A stretch of DNA of 64,000 bases, from the NCBI RefSeq assembly GCF_963665245.1, contig NZ_OY762267.1:372001-436000 (forward strand), given 5' to 3'. The position numbers were made by a program, and so were the translations under genes. Source of the stretch: an uncultured Paludibaculum sp. (GTDB lineage: Bacteria > Acidobacteriota > Terriglobia > Bryobacterales > Bryobacteraceae). The notes below the pieces were generated by a model. That model was not told where the DNA came from, did not search any database, and was given only the letters and a program-made list of their open reading frames with translations. Below, piece after piece: positions 42,511 to 50,935 of the stretch (position 1 is its first letter; the number at the start of each line of letters is the position of its first letter).

Positions 42511-43425
42511 CTATTTGCTTTTCGTGACCTCGTACCCTTTGGGCGGAGCACCAGGCACTGCCGCATTGGTCGATGAGGTGCCTGAGTCCGCCGACTGTAC
42601 CTTATCCTCCCGTACCATTCGAATGTTTAGAAAATATGCGCCAGTATTCACGTCGTGATGCAGAGCCCAGGAGAAACGCCGGCGGGGAAAGGCAGGTGGG
42701 AAGCGGCTATCCCGCCCGACGTCGGAAAGGATCTGACTAAGGGCATCGCGGGCAACCTGAGCGTCGCCCTTCACTTTGCAAAGCTGTCCGTTCAAGAAGC
42801 TGTTGAGCGGGACTACACCTTCCTGCACGGCTACGCCGCGCGTCTTTCCAACCTCGTTTAGCAATTCATGAAGAACGTCAATACACGGAGCAACTCTATC
42901 AGCCAGTGTGATTTGCGTGCTCAGAATCGGCACAAATTCAACGATTCGACCATCTACGGAGCGCCCGGAGGGAATGATGTGCACCGAGTCTCCATCGAAC
43001 ATCGCTGAAAACCGACCAGGGTTCCCGGAGGTGTTATATTGCTCGATGAGTGATGTGATTACGCCCCGGTCCATCGTTCGCACTGCCCCCTGCGAGATGG
43101 CGCCGTCACGGCTGCCTCCTGTATCCGGGGAGAGGCCATTACCCTCGCCCCGTAGAGGTGATAGATCAAACGTGATAGGAATTGACCGTATCGAAGAATA
43201 GGCATACTCACCATGTGCCCCCTGAATTCGAACCACGTCACGGCGAAAATCGAAGGGGGCTTCTTCATACGAAACCAGGAATCCGTACCGTATCTGAAGT
43301 TCGCGCGCCAGTTGCGACAACCCTCGCCCCTCCTTCGCCGCCAGGAGGTCCTGGCCGCGGGCTGGCAACCCGAGCACCGACGCAATCACCAAGGCGAGGG
43401 GCATGCCAAACCTGGCGTTATTCAT
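42511..43425 (-). CDS. Secreted protein, cassette paralog A
   Basis: A 304-residue protein with a signal peptide (MPLALVIASVLGLPARGQ). The order of motifs matches paralog B: LARELQIRYGFLVSYEEAPF near 40-60, LIEQYNTSGNPGRFSAMFDGDSVHIIP, FVPILSTQITLAD, LHELLNEVGKTRGVAVQEGVVP, and the ending FSWALHHDVNTGAYFLNIRMV. The tail after 280 is Ser/Pro-rich. It has two cysteines. I recognise no domain. The N-terminal 'ELxxxYG...E.AP' could be secretin- or STN-like, but this is a weak resemblance. Confidence 0.65.
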   Translation of the reverse strand: MNNARFGMPLALVIASVLGLPARGQDLLAAKEGRGLSQLARELQIRYGFLVSYEEAPFDFRRDVVRIQGAHGEYAYSSIRSIPITFDLSPLRGEGNGLSPDTGGSRDGAISQGAVRTMDRGVITSLIEQYNTSGNPGRFSAMFDGDSVHIIPSGRSVDGRIVEFVPILSTQITLADRVAPCIDVLHELLNEVGKTRGVAVQEGVVPLNSFLNGQLCKVKGDAQVARDALSQILSDVGRDSRFPPAFPRRRFSWALHHDVNTGAYFLNIRMVREDKVQSADSGTSSTNAAVPGAPPKGYEVTKSK

Positions 43426-43575
43426 GACACAGCACTACTTTCTCCTGGCGAATGGCCCCCACCGCACGCAACCCTCGCCATCGGCCAACTCGCAGGAGCA
43501 AGGGCAGGACCCCAAGGATCAAAAACACTCACCGTTCCGTTGCCACCCAGTGACCAGGCCTCGGGATACACCCGC

Positions 43576-44403
43576 TCACTTCCCCGAAAACCGTCCGCCC
43601 GCCGCAGGGACAGCGGGTTGTGGATCCACTTGGGGATTGGGCGGGTAGATCCGCTTGGTAACGTCCATGTTGTAGAAGAACGTCCCGGAATCTGTCCAGT
43701 AGTTGAGCTCGGAACTAAAGACCAATCTCTCCAAGCCTTCTTTCAACAGCGGCCGGTTGACCGAATCGAAGGCACGATCCAAGATCAGGCCGGCGGGTTC
43801 ATCAATAGCGCCTTCCACTACCTCCTTGGCGGCCAGGTTGGGCTGGACGGTACCGATGGAAATTCGCACACCCCTCAACCGTTCCACCTCGGCCAGAACC
43901 AACTGCATGACCCGCCAGATTTGATACCGCCCTTGTGGGATGCAGATGAGGGTATCTAGCAAGGGGGTGAAGTTCCGCCATGTCCCATCCTGATCGGAGA
44001 GAACCTCCTTCGGGAAGATGCGGACGATATCTCCGGTCATCGAATAGCTGTAATGGACAGGGGAACCTGCGGCATTCGCTTGGTTCACCACGCTCTGTAA
44101 CAACTTGCGGCGCCCGTCGTCATCCAATCGCGCAAACTGCTCCGCGCGGACAGAGATACGGCTGGGCTTCCCCGTCACCATCGGTCTCCCCCGGCCATCC
44201 ATCACCTTCACGGTGAACTTCGGAGAGGAGACAGGCGCGTCCTCGAAATTGATCACCCAGCCATACTTTTCGTTGAGCTCGCGTGATACCCCCACCAAAG
44301 GCTGTGGAGACGTGACGTCCAACGTGCCGCCCTCCTGCGCAAAGGCGGCGTGGCCGACCACAGTGAACAGCACTGAACCTATGGACAAAAGCCCGCGTCT
44401 CAT
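43576..44403 (-). CDS. Secreted protein, cassette paralog B
   Basis: A 275-residue protein. It has a signal peptide (GLLSIGSVLFTVVGHAAFAQ), then VSRELNEKYGWVINFEDAPV, VVNQANAAGSPVHYSYSMTGDIVRIFP, FTPLLDTLICIPQ, VLAEVERLRGVRISIGTVQPN, and LNYWTDSGTFFYNMDV. Every block aligns in order with paralog A at low identity. A strong GAGGAGG lies before the ATG at 44403. The tail is Pro-rich (PPNPQVDPQPAVPAAGG). It is 150 bases upstream of paralog A in the same direction. Function unknown. Confidence 0.68.
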   Translation of the reverse strand: MRRGLLSIGSVLFTVVGHAAFAQEGGTLDVTSPQPLVGVSRELNEKYGWVINFEDAPVSSPKFTVKVMDGRGRPMVTGKPSRISVRAEQFARLDDDGRRKLLQSVVNQANAAGSPVHYSYSMTGDIVRIFPKEVLSDQDGTWRNFTPLLDTLICIPQGRYQIWRVMQLVLAEVERLRGVRISIGTVQPNLAAKEVVEGAIDEPAGLILDRAFDSVNRPLLKEGLERLVFSSELNYWTDSGTFFYNMDVTKRIYPPNPQVDPQPAVPAAGGRFSGK

Positions 44404-44524
44404 TGGCGCCTCCTCGCGGATGGGTTCTGTTCGATCAGGAGATGTTGCGCCATCCAGGTCATCTGCGAATCTCGATAACTGCGCTGGTTCCGCTTTTGTC
44501 CCGAGTTCAACGGGGCGGGTCGAA

Positions 44525-45502
44525 TCAATTCAATCTGATCGACTCGCGGAACGGACCTGTCTGCGCCGGGTGCACCTCCAGCGGAGCCGCCTGGAAATCT
44601 GCTTCCGAGACCCGCCACGATTTGGTCCCACAGGAAGGTGCAGCCGTCTGGATGTCGAGCGTGATGTGGCCATCGGACCGGGACACGCCGGCGAGTGTCG
44701 GGTACCACGGCCCATCCGACGCGTCCCAGCCCTCGATCGTTCCACAAACCTGGGCCGGAATGACTGGCAGGACCCGTTGCGTAAGATCCCTGTTGGACTT
44801 CCCAATCTCCACCAACACGATGCTGACTTTGTCCTGCACCGAGTCGGCAAAGATCACGGATTTGCTGTCATCCGACCAGCGCAAAGCATCCGCACGAGAT
44901 ACGTGAGTCAAACCCGGCGGAAGCCCGGCGTGCGAGAAGGGCTTGCTGTCCGCGACACGCGGGTACAAAACGAAACCGCGCGCGGGGAAGAGGTCCGCCT
45001 TCACGCCTGTCGCCGTGTTGCTCGCCGCATCGCCGGTCAGATCGTAGAGCAGATACTCTTCGGAGGGCTCAAGGTCGCTGAACCTCGGCCAGAAGGCTCG
45101 ATACGCCAGCCAATGTTGATCCGGAGAGATCGCGGGCGTGGTGGCAAGCATCGTGTCCAGCACGCGTCCATCTGATGAATCGACGATGTAGATATCGAAG
45201 GAGATTTCGGTCACGCGTCCGAACAACAGCATTTTGCCCGCGATGTTTGGACAGACCTGTTCCACCTTGCTGACGGCCGGCATTTGGATAGTGACAACGG
45301 ATTTGGCCAGTTGCATTGTCACCAGCGTGCCACTGCTCCCATCCGACACCGCCGTGATGCCGAGAGGCGCAATCACGCCGGTTTCACGGTTCCCGCACAA
45401 TTCAGGCTGGCTCGCCAGAATCTGCGCGTCTGCCTCACATGCAAGGCTCAGCGTAAGAAGGGCCGCCGCAGCCGCGAGCGGGAAGGAATTCCACCGGTGC
45501 AT
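44525..45502 (-). CDS. Secreted protein with WD40-like (PD40/TolB) motifs
   Basis: A 325-residue protein from the ATG at 45502. The signal peptide is PLAAAAALLTLSLACEADAQ. Later segments AISPDQHWLAYRAFW and ALRWSDDSKSVIFADS match the PD40 blades of TolB-like propellers. Cysteine pairs (CGNRE, VCPN, VCGTIEG, SCGTKSW) suggest disulphides. The open frame extends to a GTG at 45547 inside the boundary repeat, but that N-terminus would precede the signal peptide and is rejected. First gene of the cassette. Confidence 0.68.
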   Translation of the reverse strand: MHRWNSFPLAAAAALLTLSLACEADAQILASQPELCGNRETGVIAPLGITAVSDGSSGTLVTMQLAKSVVTIQMPAVSKVEQVCPNIAGKMLLFGRVTEISFDIYIVDSSDGRVLDTMLATTPAISPDQHWLAYRAFWPRFSDLEPSEEYLLYDLTGDAASNTATGVKADLFPARGFVLYPRVADSKPFSHAGLPPGLTHVSRADALRWSDDSKSVIFADSVQDKVSIVLVEIGKSNRDLTQRVLPVIPAQVCGTIEGWDASDGPWYPTLAGVSRSDGHITLDIQTAAPSCGTKSWRVSEADFQAAPLEVHPAQTGPFRESIRLN

Positions 45503-45578
45503 CACTGGTTTCCGCCTGATTGCGTGACACCAACTCCGGATTTGCACTAGATCCGCAACGAAACCCCATCATACACCC

Positions 45579-45761
45579 TCAGGATTTCTGCGCAATAATC
45601 TCGAAGTTGCTGCCCATGCGGCGCACCATATTCCGCCGCAGCGCGCGCACCGCCGGGCGGGCGAAGTGCTTCTGCGCGAAGCCCGAGCAGAGATCTTCGT
45701 GGCGGCGCAGTTCGCGTTCGAAGACCTGGCAGGCGTCAGGCCCACTTTCTGAGGCCGCCAT
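45579..45761 (-). CDS. Small basic protein of unknown function
   Basis: A 60-residue protein with predominantly helical sequence, rich in Arg (ELRRHEDLCSGFAQKHFARP, ALRRNMVRRMGSNFEI). It begins 8 bases after the upstream 61-residue membrane gene, in the same direction. No known domain. The cassette boundary lies 32 bases beyond its stop, so it may be the last gene of the original string before insertion. Confidence 0.45.
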   Translation of the reverse strand: MAASESGPDACQVFERELRRHEDLCSGFAQKHFARPAVRALRRNMVRRMGSNFEIIAQKS

Positions 45762-45769
45762 GAATCTGT

Positions 45770-45955
45770 TTATCTGTGCCCCAGGAACATCAGCCAGCCC
45801 AGACCGAACACCGTGGCCGCGAACCAGCCGAACGAGGTCAGCCCGTAGCGGAGACGTTCCCTATCGGTCTTCTTTGTCACTACGCCGAGGACCGCGCTGG
45901 TGAAGAGCGCGAAGAGCATGGTGGCTTCGAAATGGGAGAGATTGATCTTCGGCAT
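45770..45955 (-). CDS. Small two-helix membrane protein
   Basis: A 61-residue protein. Two hydrophobic segments (ATMLFALFTSAVLGVV, about 11-26, and LTSFGWFAATVFGLGWLMFL, about 39-58) are separated by the basic loop TKKTDRERLRYG. It starts 5 bases after the preceding membrane gene and probably acts in the same membrane. Function unknown. Confidence 0.7.
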   Translation of the reverse strand: MPKINLSHFEATMLFALFTSAVLGVVTKKTDRERLRYGLTSFGWFAATVFGLGWLMFLGHR

Positions 45956-45960
45956 GACGG

Positions 45961-46380
45961 CTAGTCCTTCCGGCCCACGGCGATTTCAAAGGCGTCTACC
46001 ATCGCCAACACGTTGAACAGACCGGCCGCGACCAGGAACTTAGTGCCGTAGTCGACGGTGTGGCCCGCGATGTCGGGGGCAGAGTATCCGAACATCTTGG
46101 TCAGGAAGTAAAGCACGCCGTTGGAGAGGTCGGCCGCGAAGCCGCCCACATAGATGATGGTCGTCAGCAGGTCGCCGGTCATGGGCTGGAACATGTAGCC
46201 GCGCATGGTCAGGCCCAGCAGGAACATGACGACCGAACAGCCACAGAGGATCGCGCCGCGGTAGGTCTTTTTCAACAGGAAATGGCCGCCGCCCGGCACC
46301 AGCCAGGCGAGCGCGACCACTGGCAGCCACTTGGAGAGTGGCGGCAGCGGCGGGTTGGGACTGATCACCGTTTCGCTCAT
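45961..46380 (-). CDS. Four-helix membrane protein (DUF6677-like)
   Basis: A 139-residue protein with about four hydrophobic segments. An N-terminal motif ALAWLVPGGGHFLLKKTYRGAI recalls the 'PGxGHFYLGK' pattern of TM2-type proteins. The N-terminus is Pro-rich and soluble. I think it belongs to DUF6677, but this is from memory. It sits 33 bases after the nucleoside hydrolase gene. Confidence 0.75.
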   Translation of the reverse strand: MSETVISPNPPLPPLSKWLPVVALAWLVPGGGHFLLKKTYRGAILCGCSVVMFLLGLTMRGYMFQPMTGDLLTTIIYVGGFAADLSNGVLYFLTKMFGYSAPDIAGHTVDYGTKFLVAAGLFNVLAMVDAFEIAVGRKD

Positions 46381-46413
46381 ATGGATTGTCTCTATCAGCC
46401 TAACATGACCTCT

Positions 46414-47355
46414 TTAATGAACCGGTTGCGTGGCGAGCCAGATGAGGGCATCCAGGACACGCGCCCGCTGGATGTCGTTGAGAATCAAGTACCGGTCGCG
46501 ACCCTTGGGGTCGGCCTGAAACTTGGTGAAGCCCTTGTCGTCGACGGCCACGCGGCCTGGTTGCGAGAGCGTAAAGTAACCGGCATCGGGTCGCAGGGCG
46601 TAGAGTACGGCGGTCAGGTCCCAGGTCTCGCGGTCATAGGGGAACTTCATGTAGTTCTTATAGCCATCAACCACGGGGTTCTTGGGCGACCAGGCGAAAT
46701 CGTGGTCGATGGAATGGGCCGGAAACTTGATGGTCTGGCCGATCTCGTAGCCGCTCCACACGGTGGGCGTAGGCCAATCGGCCACAAGCTTCTTCGCGCT
46801 GGGCACATCTTCCTTAACGTTATATTCGGGTCCGTGGTTCGTAAAATCACCGGCCATGAGGGAGAGGAGCTTCACCTTCCTGGCGGCCAGCTCGCGACCG
46901 CCGGGCGCGACGAGAAGGCGGGCGAGGTTTGTGGAAAAGCCCACCTGGATGATGACGACGCTGCCGTCGGCTTGCGCGGTGAGGGTTTTGCGAAGGAGTT
47001 CGACGGCGTCCTGGGTCTGATCACTGTAGGGATAGTGGCCGGCCTCGATCGCCTTGCGCAGGTACTTGCCTTCGTCCTTCGTCACACCATTCTTGACCAT
47101 GCCGATGGGAATGCCGGCCCGGCCATAGAAGGTATTGACGGCGCTGACGTAGCGCGGCGCCCAGGGATTGTCCTTCGTCACGGTGACGGCGACGAGGCGG
47201 ATCTCGCCGCGCGACTCCAGGCCGTGAAGCATGGCAAGCGCGAGTGCATCGTCGATGTCGTTGCCCATGTCGGTGTCGAAGATGACGGGGATGGGCGGCG
47301 CCGCGCTGAGAGCGAAGGCGGCGGCAAGGAACAGGATAGCCAGGTTGTGTTTCAT
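46414..47355 (-). CDS. Exported nucleoside hydrolase-family protein
   Basis: A 313-residue protein. The calcium-binding aspartate cluster is FDTDMGNDIDDALAL (about 25-39), a hallmark of the IunH family that cleaves N-ribosides. A signal peptide (MKHNLAILFLAAAFALSAAP) precedes it, which is unusual for this largely cytosolic family. Later conserved regions: VGFSTNLARLL, LMAGDF and the His-bearing DHDFAWSP. It starts 2 bases after the truA stop. Confidence 0.85.
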   Translation of the reverse strand: MKHNLAILFLAAAFALSAAPPIPVIFDTDMGNDIDDALALAMLHGLESRGEIRLVAVTVTKDNPWAPRYVSAVNTFYGRAGIPIGMVKNGVTKDEGKYLRKAIEAGHYPYSDQTQDAVELLRKTLTAQADGSVVIIQVGFSTNLARLLVAPGGRELAARKVKLLSLMAGDFTNHGPEYNVKEDVPSAKKLVADWPTPTVWSGYEIGQTIKFPAHSIDHDFAWSPKNPVVDGYKNYMKFPYDRETWDLTAVLYALRPDAGYFTLSQPGRVAVDDKGFTKFQADPKGRDRYLILNDIQRARVLDALIWLATQPVH

Positions 47356-47357
47356 CG

Positions 47358-48101
47358 TCAGTACTCCACGTTGAGCAGACAGAGTCCGGAGGCGGGGACG
47401 CAGGGTCCGGCCTTGGCGGGGAAGCCCGGCGTCAGACGGGCCTGCAATCCGGCCTCGGTGAGGTTGCCTTTGCCCACTTCCAGCAGCGTGCCCACGATCA
47501 TACGGACCATGTGTTTCAAAAAGCCGCTGCCGCGCACACGATACACCAGTTCCCCGCCCTCGCGCCACAGGCCGGACGCGAAGATGCGGCGGACCTTGGA
47601 GTGGCCGAGTTCGTCCTTCTCGTCGGTAGCGGCAAAAGCGGTGAAGTCGTGGTCGCCAACGAGCAGCGGCGCGGCGGCGATCATGGCCGTTTCGTCCAGA
47701 GGATAAGGATGGTGAAAGACGTAGAGGCGGCGCATGGGCGGGCAGATCTCTTCGCGCCAGATGCGGTACTCGTAGGTCTTCTCCTTGGCCTGGAATCGCG
47801 GGTGGAAATCGGGGGCGGCCTCCTCCACCGAGGTTACGCGGATGGAGCGAGGCAGCAGACGGTTGACGGCGCGGCGCAGGTTGTCGCACGGGATGGGGTT
47901 CACGAGGTCGAAGGCAGCCACCTGAGCCAGGGCGTGCACACCGGCGTCGGTACGGCCGCTGCCATGCACTTGCACGGGGGCGCTTTCGATTCCGGTGAGA
48001 ATCTGTTCGAGCCAGCCCTGAATCGTGGGCAGAGCCGGTTGGACCTGCCAGCCGTGGAACTCCGTGCCATCGTAGGCGACGGTGATGCGGATGCGGCGCA
48101 T
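47358..48101 (-). CDS. truA: tRNA pseudouridine(38-40) synthase
   Basis: A 247-residue TruA. The catalytic Asp is in SGRTDAGVHA (about 52-61), and YDGTEFHGWQ opens the protein as usual. FHPRFQAKEKTYEYRI and GSGFLKHMVRMIVGTLLEVG complete the pattern. The ATG at 48101 is preferred over the longer open frame because it gives the canonical MRRIRITVAYDGT. It follows pyrE by 11 bases and precedes the nucleoside hydrolase by 2. Confidence 0.95.
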   Translation of the reverse strand: MRRIRITVAYDGTEFHGWQVQPALPTIQGWLEQILTGIESAPVQVHGSGRTDAGVHALAQVAAFDLVNPIPCDNLRRAVNRLLPRSIRVTSVEEAAPDFHPRFQAKEKTYEYRIWREEICPPMRRLYVFHHPYPLDETAMIAAAPLLVGDHDFTAFAATDEKDELGHSKVRRIFASGLWREGGELVYRVRGSGFLKHMVRMIVGTLLEVGKGNLTEAGLQARLTPGFPAKAGPCVPASGLCLLNVEY

Positions 48102-48112
48102 GGCGGCGCGGC

Positions 48113-48706
48113 TCAGGAGGGCCGGGAGCCGGGCTTGACCACGGGCAGGCCCTGCTGGCAGAGCGGGCATTCGGCCGGATCGTAGGTGGTGACCTGGAGG
48201 GTGGCCAAGGCGGCGCGGGGGACAGAGACGTTGGCCCGGCCTCCACTACGGTCGATCACGGAGCCGGCTCCCAGGACTTCCACGCCCGCAGCCTTGAGCA
48301 ATTCGACGACTTCCAGGGTGCTGCCACCGGTCGTGATGACGTCCTCCACGACGACGGCGCGCTCACCCGGTTTGAGCGTGAAGCCGCGGCGCAGGGTCAT
48401 CTTTCGATCTGTATCGCGTTCGGTGAAGATGTGTCGGACGCCAAAGGCGCGAGCCACCTCGTGGCCGATGATGAGGCCGCCCATCGCAGGAGATACAACA
48501 ACATCGACAGCGGATGTTCCGGCGGCCAAAGCGATCGCGGCAGCCAGTTCCCGGCCGCAGGTCTCGGCGTGGTTGGGGTGCTGCAGGACCAGGGCGCACT
48601 GCAAATATTCAGGGGAGTGTAACCCACTGGTAAGCCGGAAGTGTCCTTTCAAGTACGCGCCGGTTTGGCGGAAGACGTCCAGGAGGGATTCAGGAGAGAG
48701 TGCCAC
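48113..48706 (-). CDS. pyrE: Orotate phosphoribosyltransferase
   Basis: A 197-residue enzyme of UMP synthesis. The PRPP-binding loop is VVVEDVITTGGST (about 117-129). The flexible catalytic loop contains RHIFTERDTDRKMTLRRGF. It starts at a GTG (48706). The C-terminal CPLCQQG adds a possible zinc pair found in some bacterial members. It heads the string pyrE-truA-nucleoside hydrolase-membrane proteins with gaps of 2-33 bases. Confidence 0.93.
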   Translation of the reverse strand: MALSPESLLDVFRQTGAYLKGHFRLTSGLHSPEYLQCALVLQHPNHAETCGRELAAAIALAAGTSAVDVVVSPAMGGLIIGHEVARAFGVRHIFTERDTDRKMTLRRGFTLKPGERAVVVEDVITTGGSTLEVVELLKAAGVEVLGAGSVIDRSGGRANVSVPRAALATLQVTTYDPAECPLCQQGLPVVKPGSRPS

Positions 48707-48938
48707 TTCGCGAATAGTCTAGCATCGGAGCTGGCCGGGTGAGTGGGATTCGTCCCAGCATCGCTACAGTCTGTCCGATTGCGAACACATTTCGTCTCCC
48801 GAAGGGGGCGTTGGAAGGCACCCCTGCGCTACCATGAAGTTGATTTTACAGGAACATCCGCCTCGTCAGCCGCGTTCTAGAGATTTGACCCAAAAACGCA
48901 ATAAGCCGAGCATCCATACAAAGCAGGAAGTTCTCAAG

Positions 48939-50885
48939 ATGAATTTGATTCGACCGATTCTCGCCGTGTTCCTTGCGGCACTCATGATTGCACCGGCCAG
49001 TCTGGCCCAGGCTCCCCCGGCGCCGGGAACGCCGGCGGTGGCGGCCGTCAGAACCGACTTCTCAACACTCCCCCAGGCGAAAGGCCCGTTCTTTCTCCGC
49101 GACTACAAGCGTTTCGATGTCGCGCCTATCAATCTGGAGAACTCAAGCCGGCTGGAATCCCTGATTCGGGGCGGCAAGATCTATCTGGGTCTGGATGACG
49201 TGATTGCGTTGGCCTTGGAGAACAATCTGGACTTGGAACTCCAGCGCTACACACCCCAGTTGGCGCAGGCCGACTTGTTGCGCGCTCAATCGGGCGGTTT
49301 GCTGCGCGGCGTTCCGACGGCGGTGAGCAGCACCTCCGGGTCGGCTCAATCGCAGGTCACCGGCGGCGCCACGGGCGGCACATCGAGCAACACCAACTCA
49401 AGTTCGAGCGGCACGACGTCCAGCGCGGGCGGTGCGGTGATCACTCAGACCGGTACGTCGATCCCGAATCTTGATCCTTCGTTCTACTTTTCAAGCTCGT
49501 TTGGGCACCGTTCGTCACCGCAGTCGAACACGGTGACCACCGGTACGACGGCGCTGATCTCCGATTCGCGCTACTGGGGTGCGGGTTATCAGCAGTCCTG
49601 GCTGACCGGTACCACGCTCAGCTACGGCTGGAACAATACGTGGTTCAAGTCGAACAACTACCGCAGTGACATCAACCCGGGCTGGAACCCCAACATGACT
49701 CTGCAGATTACGCAGAACTTGTTGCAAGGATGGGGTTTAGCGGTGAACAACCGCAACATTCGCGTGGCCAAGAACAATGTCCGGCTATCCGATCTGACGT
49801 TCAAGCAGCAGGTGATGACAACCGTAGCGGGCGTCGTGAACCTCTATTGGGACCTGGTGAGCTACAACGAGGACCTGAAGGTAAAGAAGAAGGCGCTGGA
49901 AGTGGCGCAGAAGTTCTATGAGGACAACAAGAAGCAGGTGGAAATCGGCACCCTGGCGCCCATCGAAATCGTCCGCGCCGAAGCCAACGTGGCCCAGGCG
50001 CAGCAGGATCTGACGAACTCGGAGACTTCGCTGCTGCAGCAGGAGACGATCGTGAAGAGCGCACTCAGCCGCACCGGCGTGGCTAGCCCGACTCTGTCGG
50101 AGGCGCGCATCATCCCCACAGACACGCTGATACAGCCCACCATCAACATCGCCGAGGACTTGAAGGGGCTGGTCGAGATCGCACTGGCCGAGCGCCCCGA
50201 TGTCGCCCAGACCAAAATCAACATCGACAACACGAAGATCGGCTTGAGTGGCAGCCGCAACGCGATGCTGCCGACACTGCAGGTCCAGGCCACGGCGACG
50301 AACAACGGCTTGGCGGGTCCTTCGAATACGGTGGACGCCCCTCCTGGTCAGACACCGGTGATCCACAATGTGGACCCGTTCTTCCAGGGCGGGTACAGTA
50401 CGGCCTTGTCCCAGTTGTTCCGCCGCAACTTCCCCGACTACTCCGTCGCATTCACGCTGAACGTGCCGCTGCGCAACCGGACCGCCAAGGCCGATTACGT
50501 CCGCGACATGCTCTCGCTGCGCCAGCAGGAGATCAACGCCCAACGGCAGATCAACGATATCCGAGTGAACATCCAGAACGCGCAGATCGCCGTGATCCAG
50601 GCCAAGGCGCGCTACGATTCGGCCGTCAAGGCGCGCTTGCTGCAACAACAGACCCTCGACGCCGAGAACAAGAAGTACGCCCTGGGCGCCTCAACAGCGT
50701 TCCTGGTGGTCCAGACGCAACGCGACCTGGCCACTGCTCAGGGCAACGAAGTCTCCGCCCTGGCGGGTTACAGCCGGGCGCGGGTGCAGTTGGACCTGGC
50801 CACCGCGCAGATCCTCACTCGCTATAAGGTGGAGGTCGGCGAGGCGAAGGCGGCCAAGAGCTCGATGCCCATCCGCACCCCCTAG
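48939..50885 (+). CDS. TolC-family outer membrane efflux protein
   Basis: A 648-residue protein. The signal peptide is IRPILAVFLAALMIAPASLAQ. A leader of about 80 residues is followed by the coiled helical OEP repeats (about 95-640). The first repeat is interrupted by a Ser/Thr/Gly-rich stretch (GGTSSNTNSSSSG) about 150-185. Two long helical segments (TFKQQVMTTVAGVVNLYWDL and the RQINDIRVNIQNAQIAVIQAK run) match TolC barrels. The ATG at 48939 has AGGAAG upstream; a start at 48834 would give a charged N-terminus with no signal. No efflux partner adjoins. Confidence 0.85.
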   Translation: MNLIRPILAVFLAALMIAPASLAQAPPAPGTPAVAAVRTDFSTLPQAKGPFFLRDYKRFDVAPINLENSSRLESLIRGGKIYLGLDDVIALALENNLDLELQRYTPQLAQADLLRAQSGGLLRGVPTAVSSTSGSAQSQVTGGATGGTSSNTNSSSSGTTSSAGGAVITQTGTSIPNLDPSFYFSSSFGHRSSPQSNTVTTGTTALISDSRYWGAGYQQSWLTGTTLSYGWNNTWFKSNNYRSDINPGWNPNMTLQITQNLLQGWGLAVNNRNIRVAKNNVRLSDLTFKQQVMTTVAGVVNLYWDLVSYNEDLKVKKKALEVAQKFYEDNKKQVEIGTLAPIEIVRAEANVAQAQQDLTNSETSLLQQETIVKSALSRTGVASPTLSEARIIPTDTLIQPTINIAEDLKGLVEIALAERPDVAQTKINIDNTKIGLSGSRNAMLPTLQVQATATNNGLAGPSNTVDAPPGQTPVIHNVDPFFQGGYSTALSQLFRRNFPDYSVAFTLNVPLRNRTAKADYVRDMLSLRQQEINAQRQINDIRVNIQNAQIAVIQAKARYDSAVKARLLQQQTLDAENKKYALGASTAFLVVQTQRDLATAQGNEVSALAGYSRARVQLDLATAQILTRYKVEVGEAKAAKSSMPIRTP

Positions 50886-50935
50886 TTCGGTCGCGTTGGT
50901 CTTCCTCTTCGGACCATTCCACGGGGGCCGGCAGC

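Larger units (their letters stand above)
42354..45547 (-). mobile_element. Direct-repeat-bounded, lower-GC cassette of three secreted proteins
   Basis: The 15-mer GTGCAAATCCGGAGT (minus strand) occurs at 42354-42368 and 45533-45547. Upstream of each copy, GGTGTA recurs at the same distance (24 bases before the repeat), and the 10 codons read LVTDLVQIRS and FVADLVQIRS. Between them lie three leftward genes with signal peptides. GC is lower: by hand, 32 of 60 at 44041-44100 against 42 of 60 at 46021-46080. There is no transposase or integrase. This is most simply an insertion or unequal duplication in a conserved operon. Confidence 0.5.

Noticed and set aside
46060..47706. 548-codon frame opposite the nucleoside hydrolase and truA
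   Set aside because: It overlaps three well-supported genes and has no recognisable motif.
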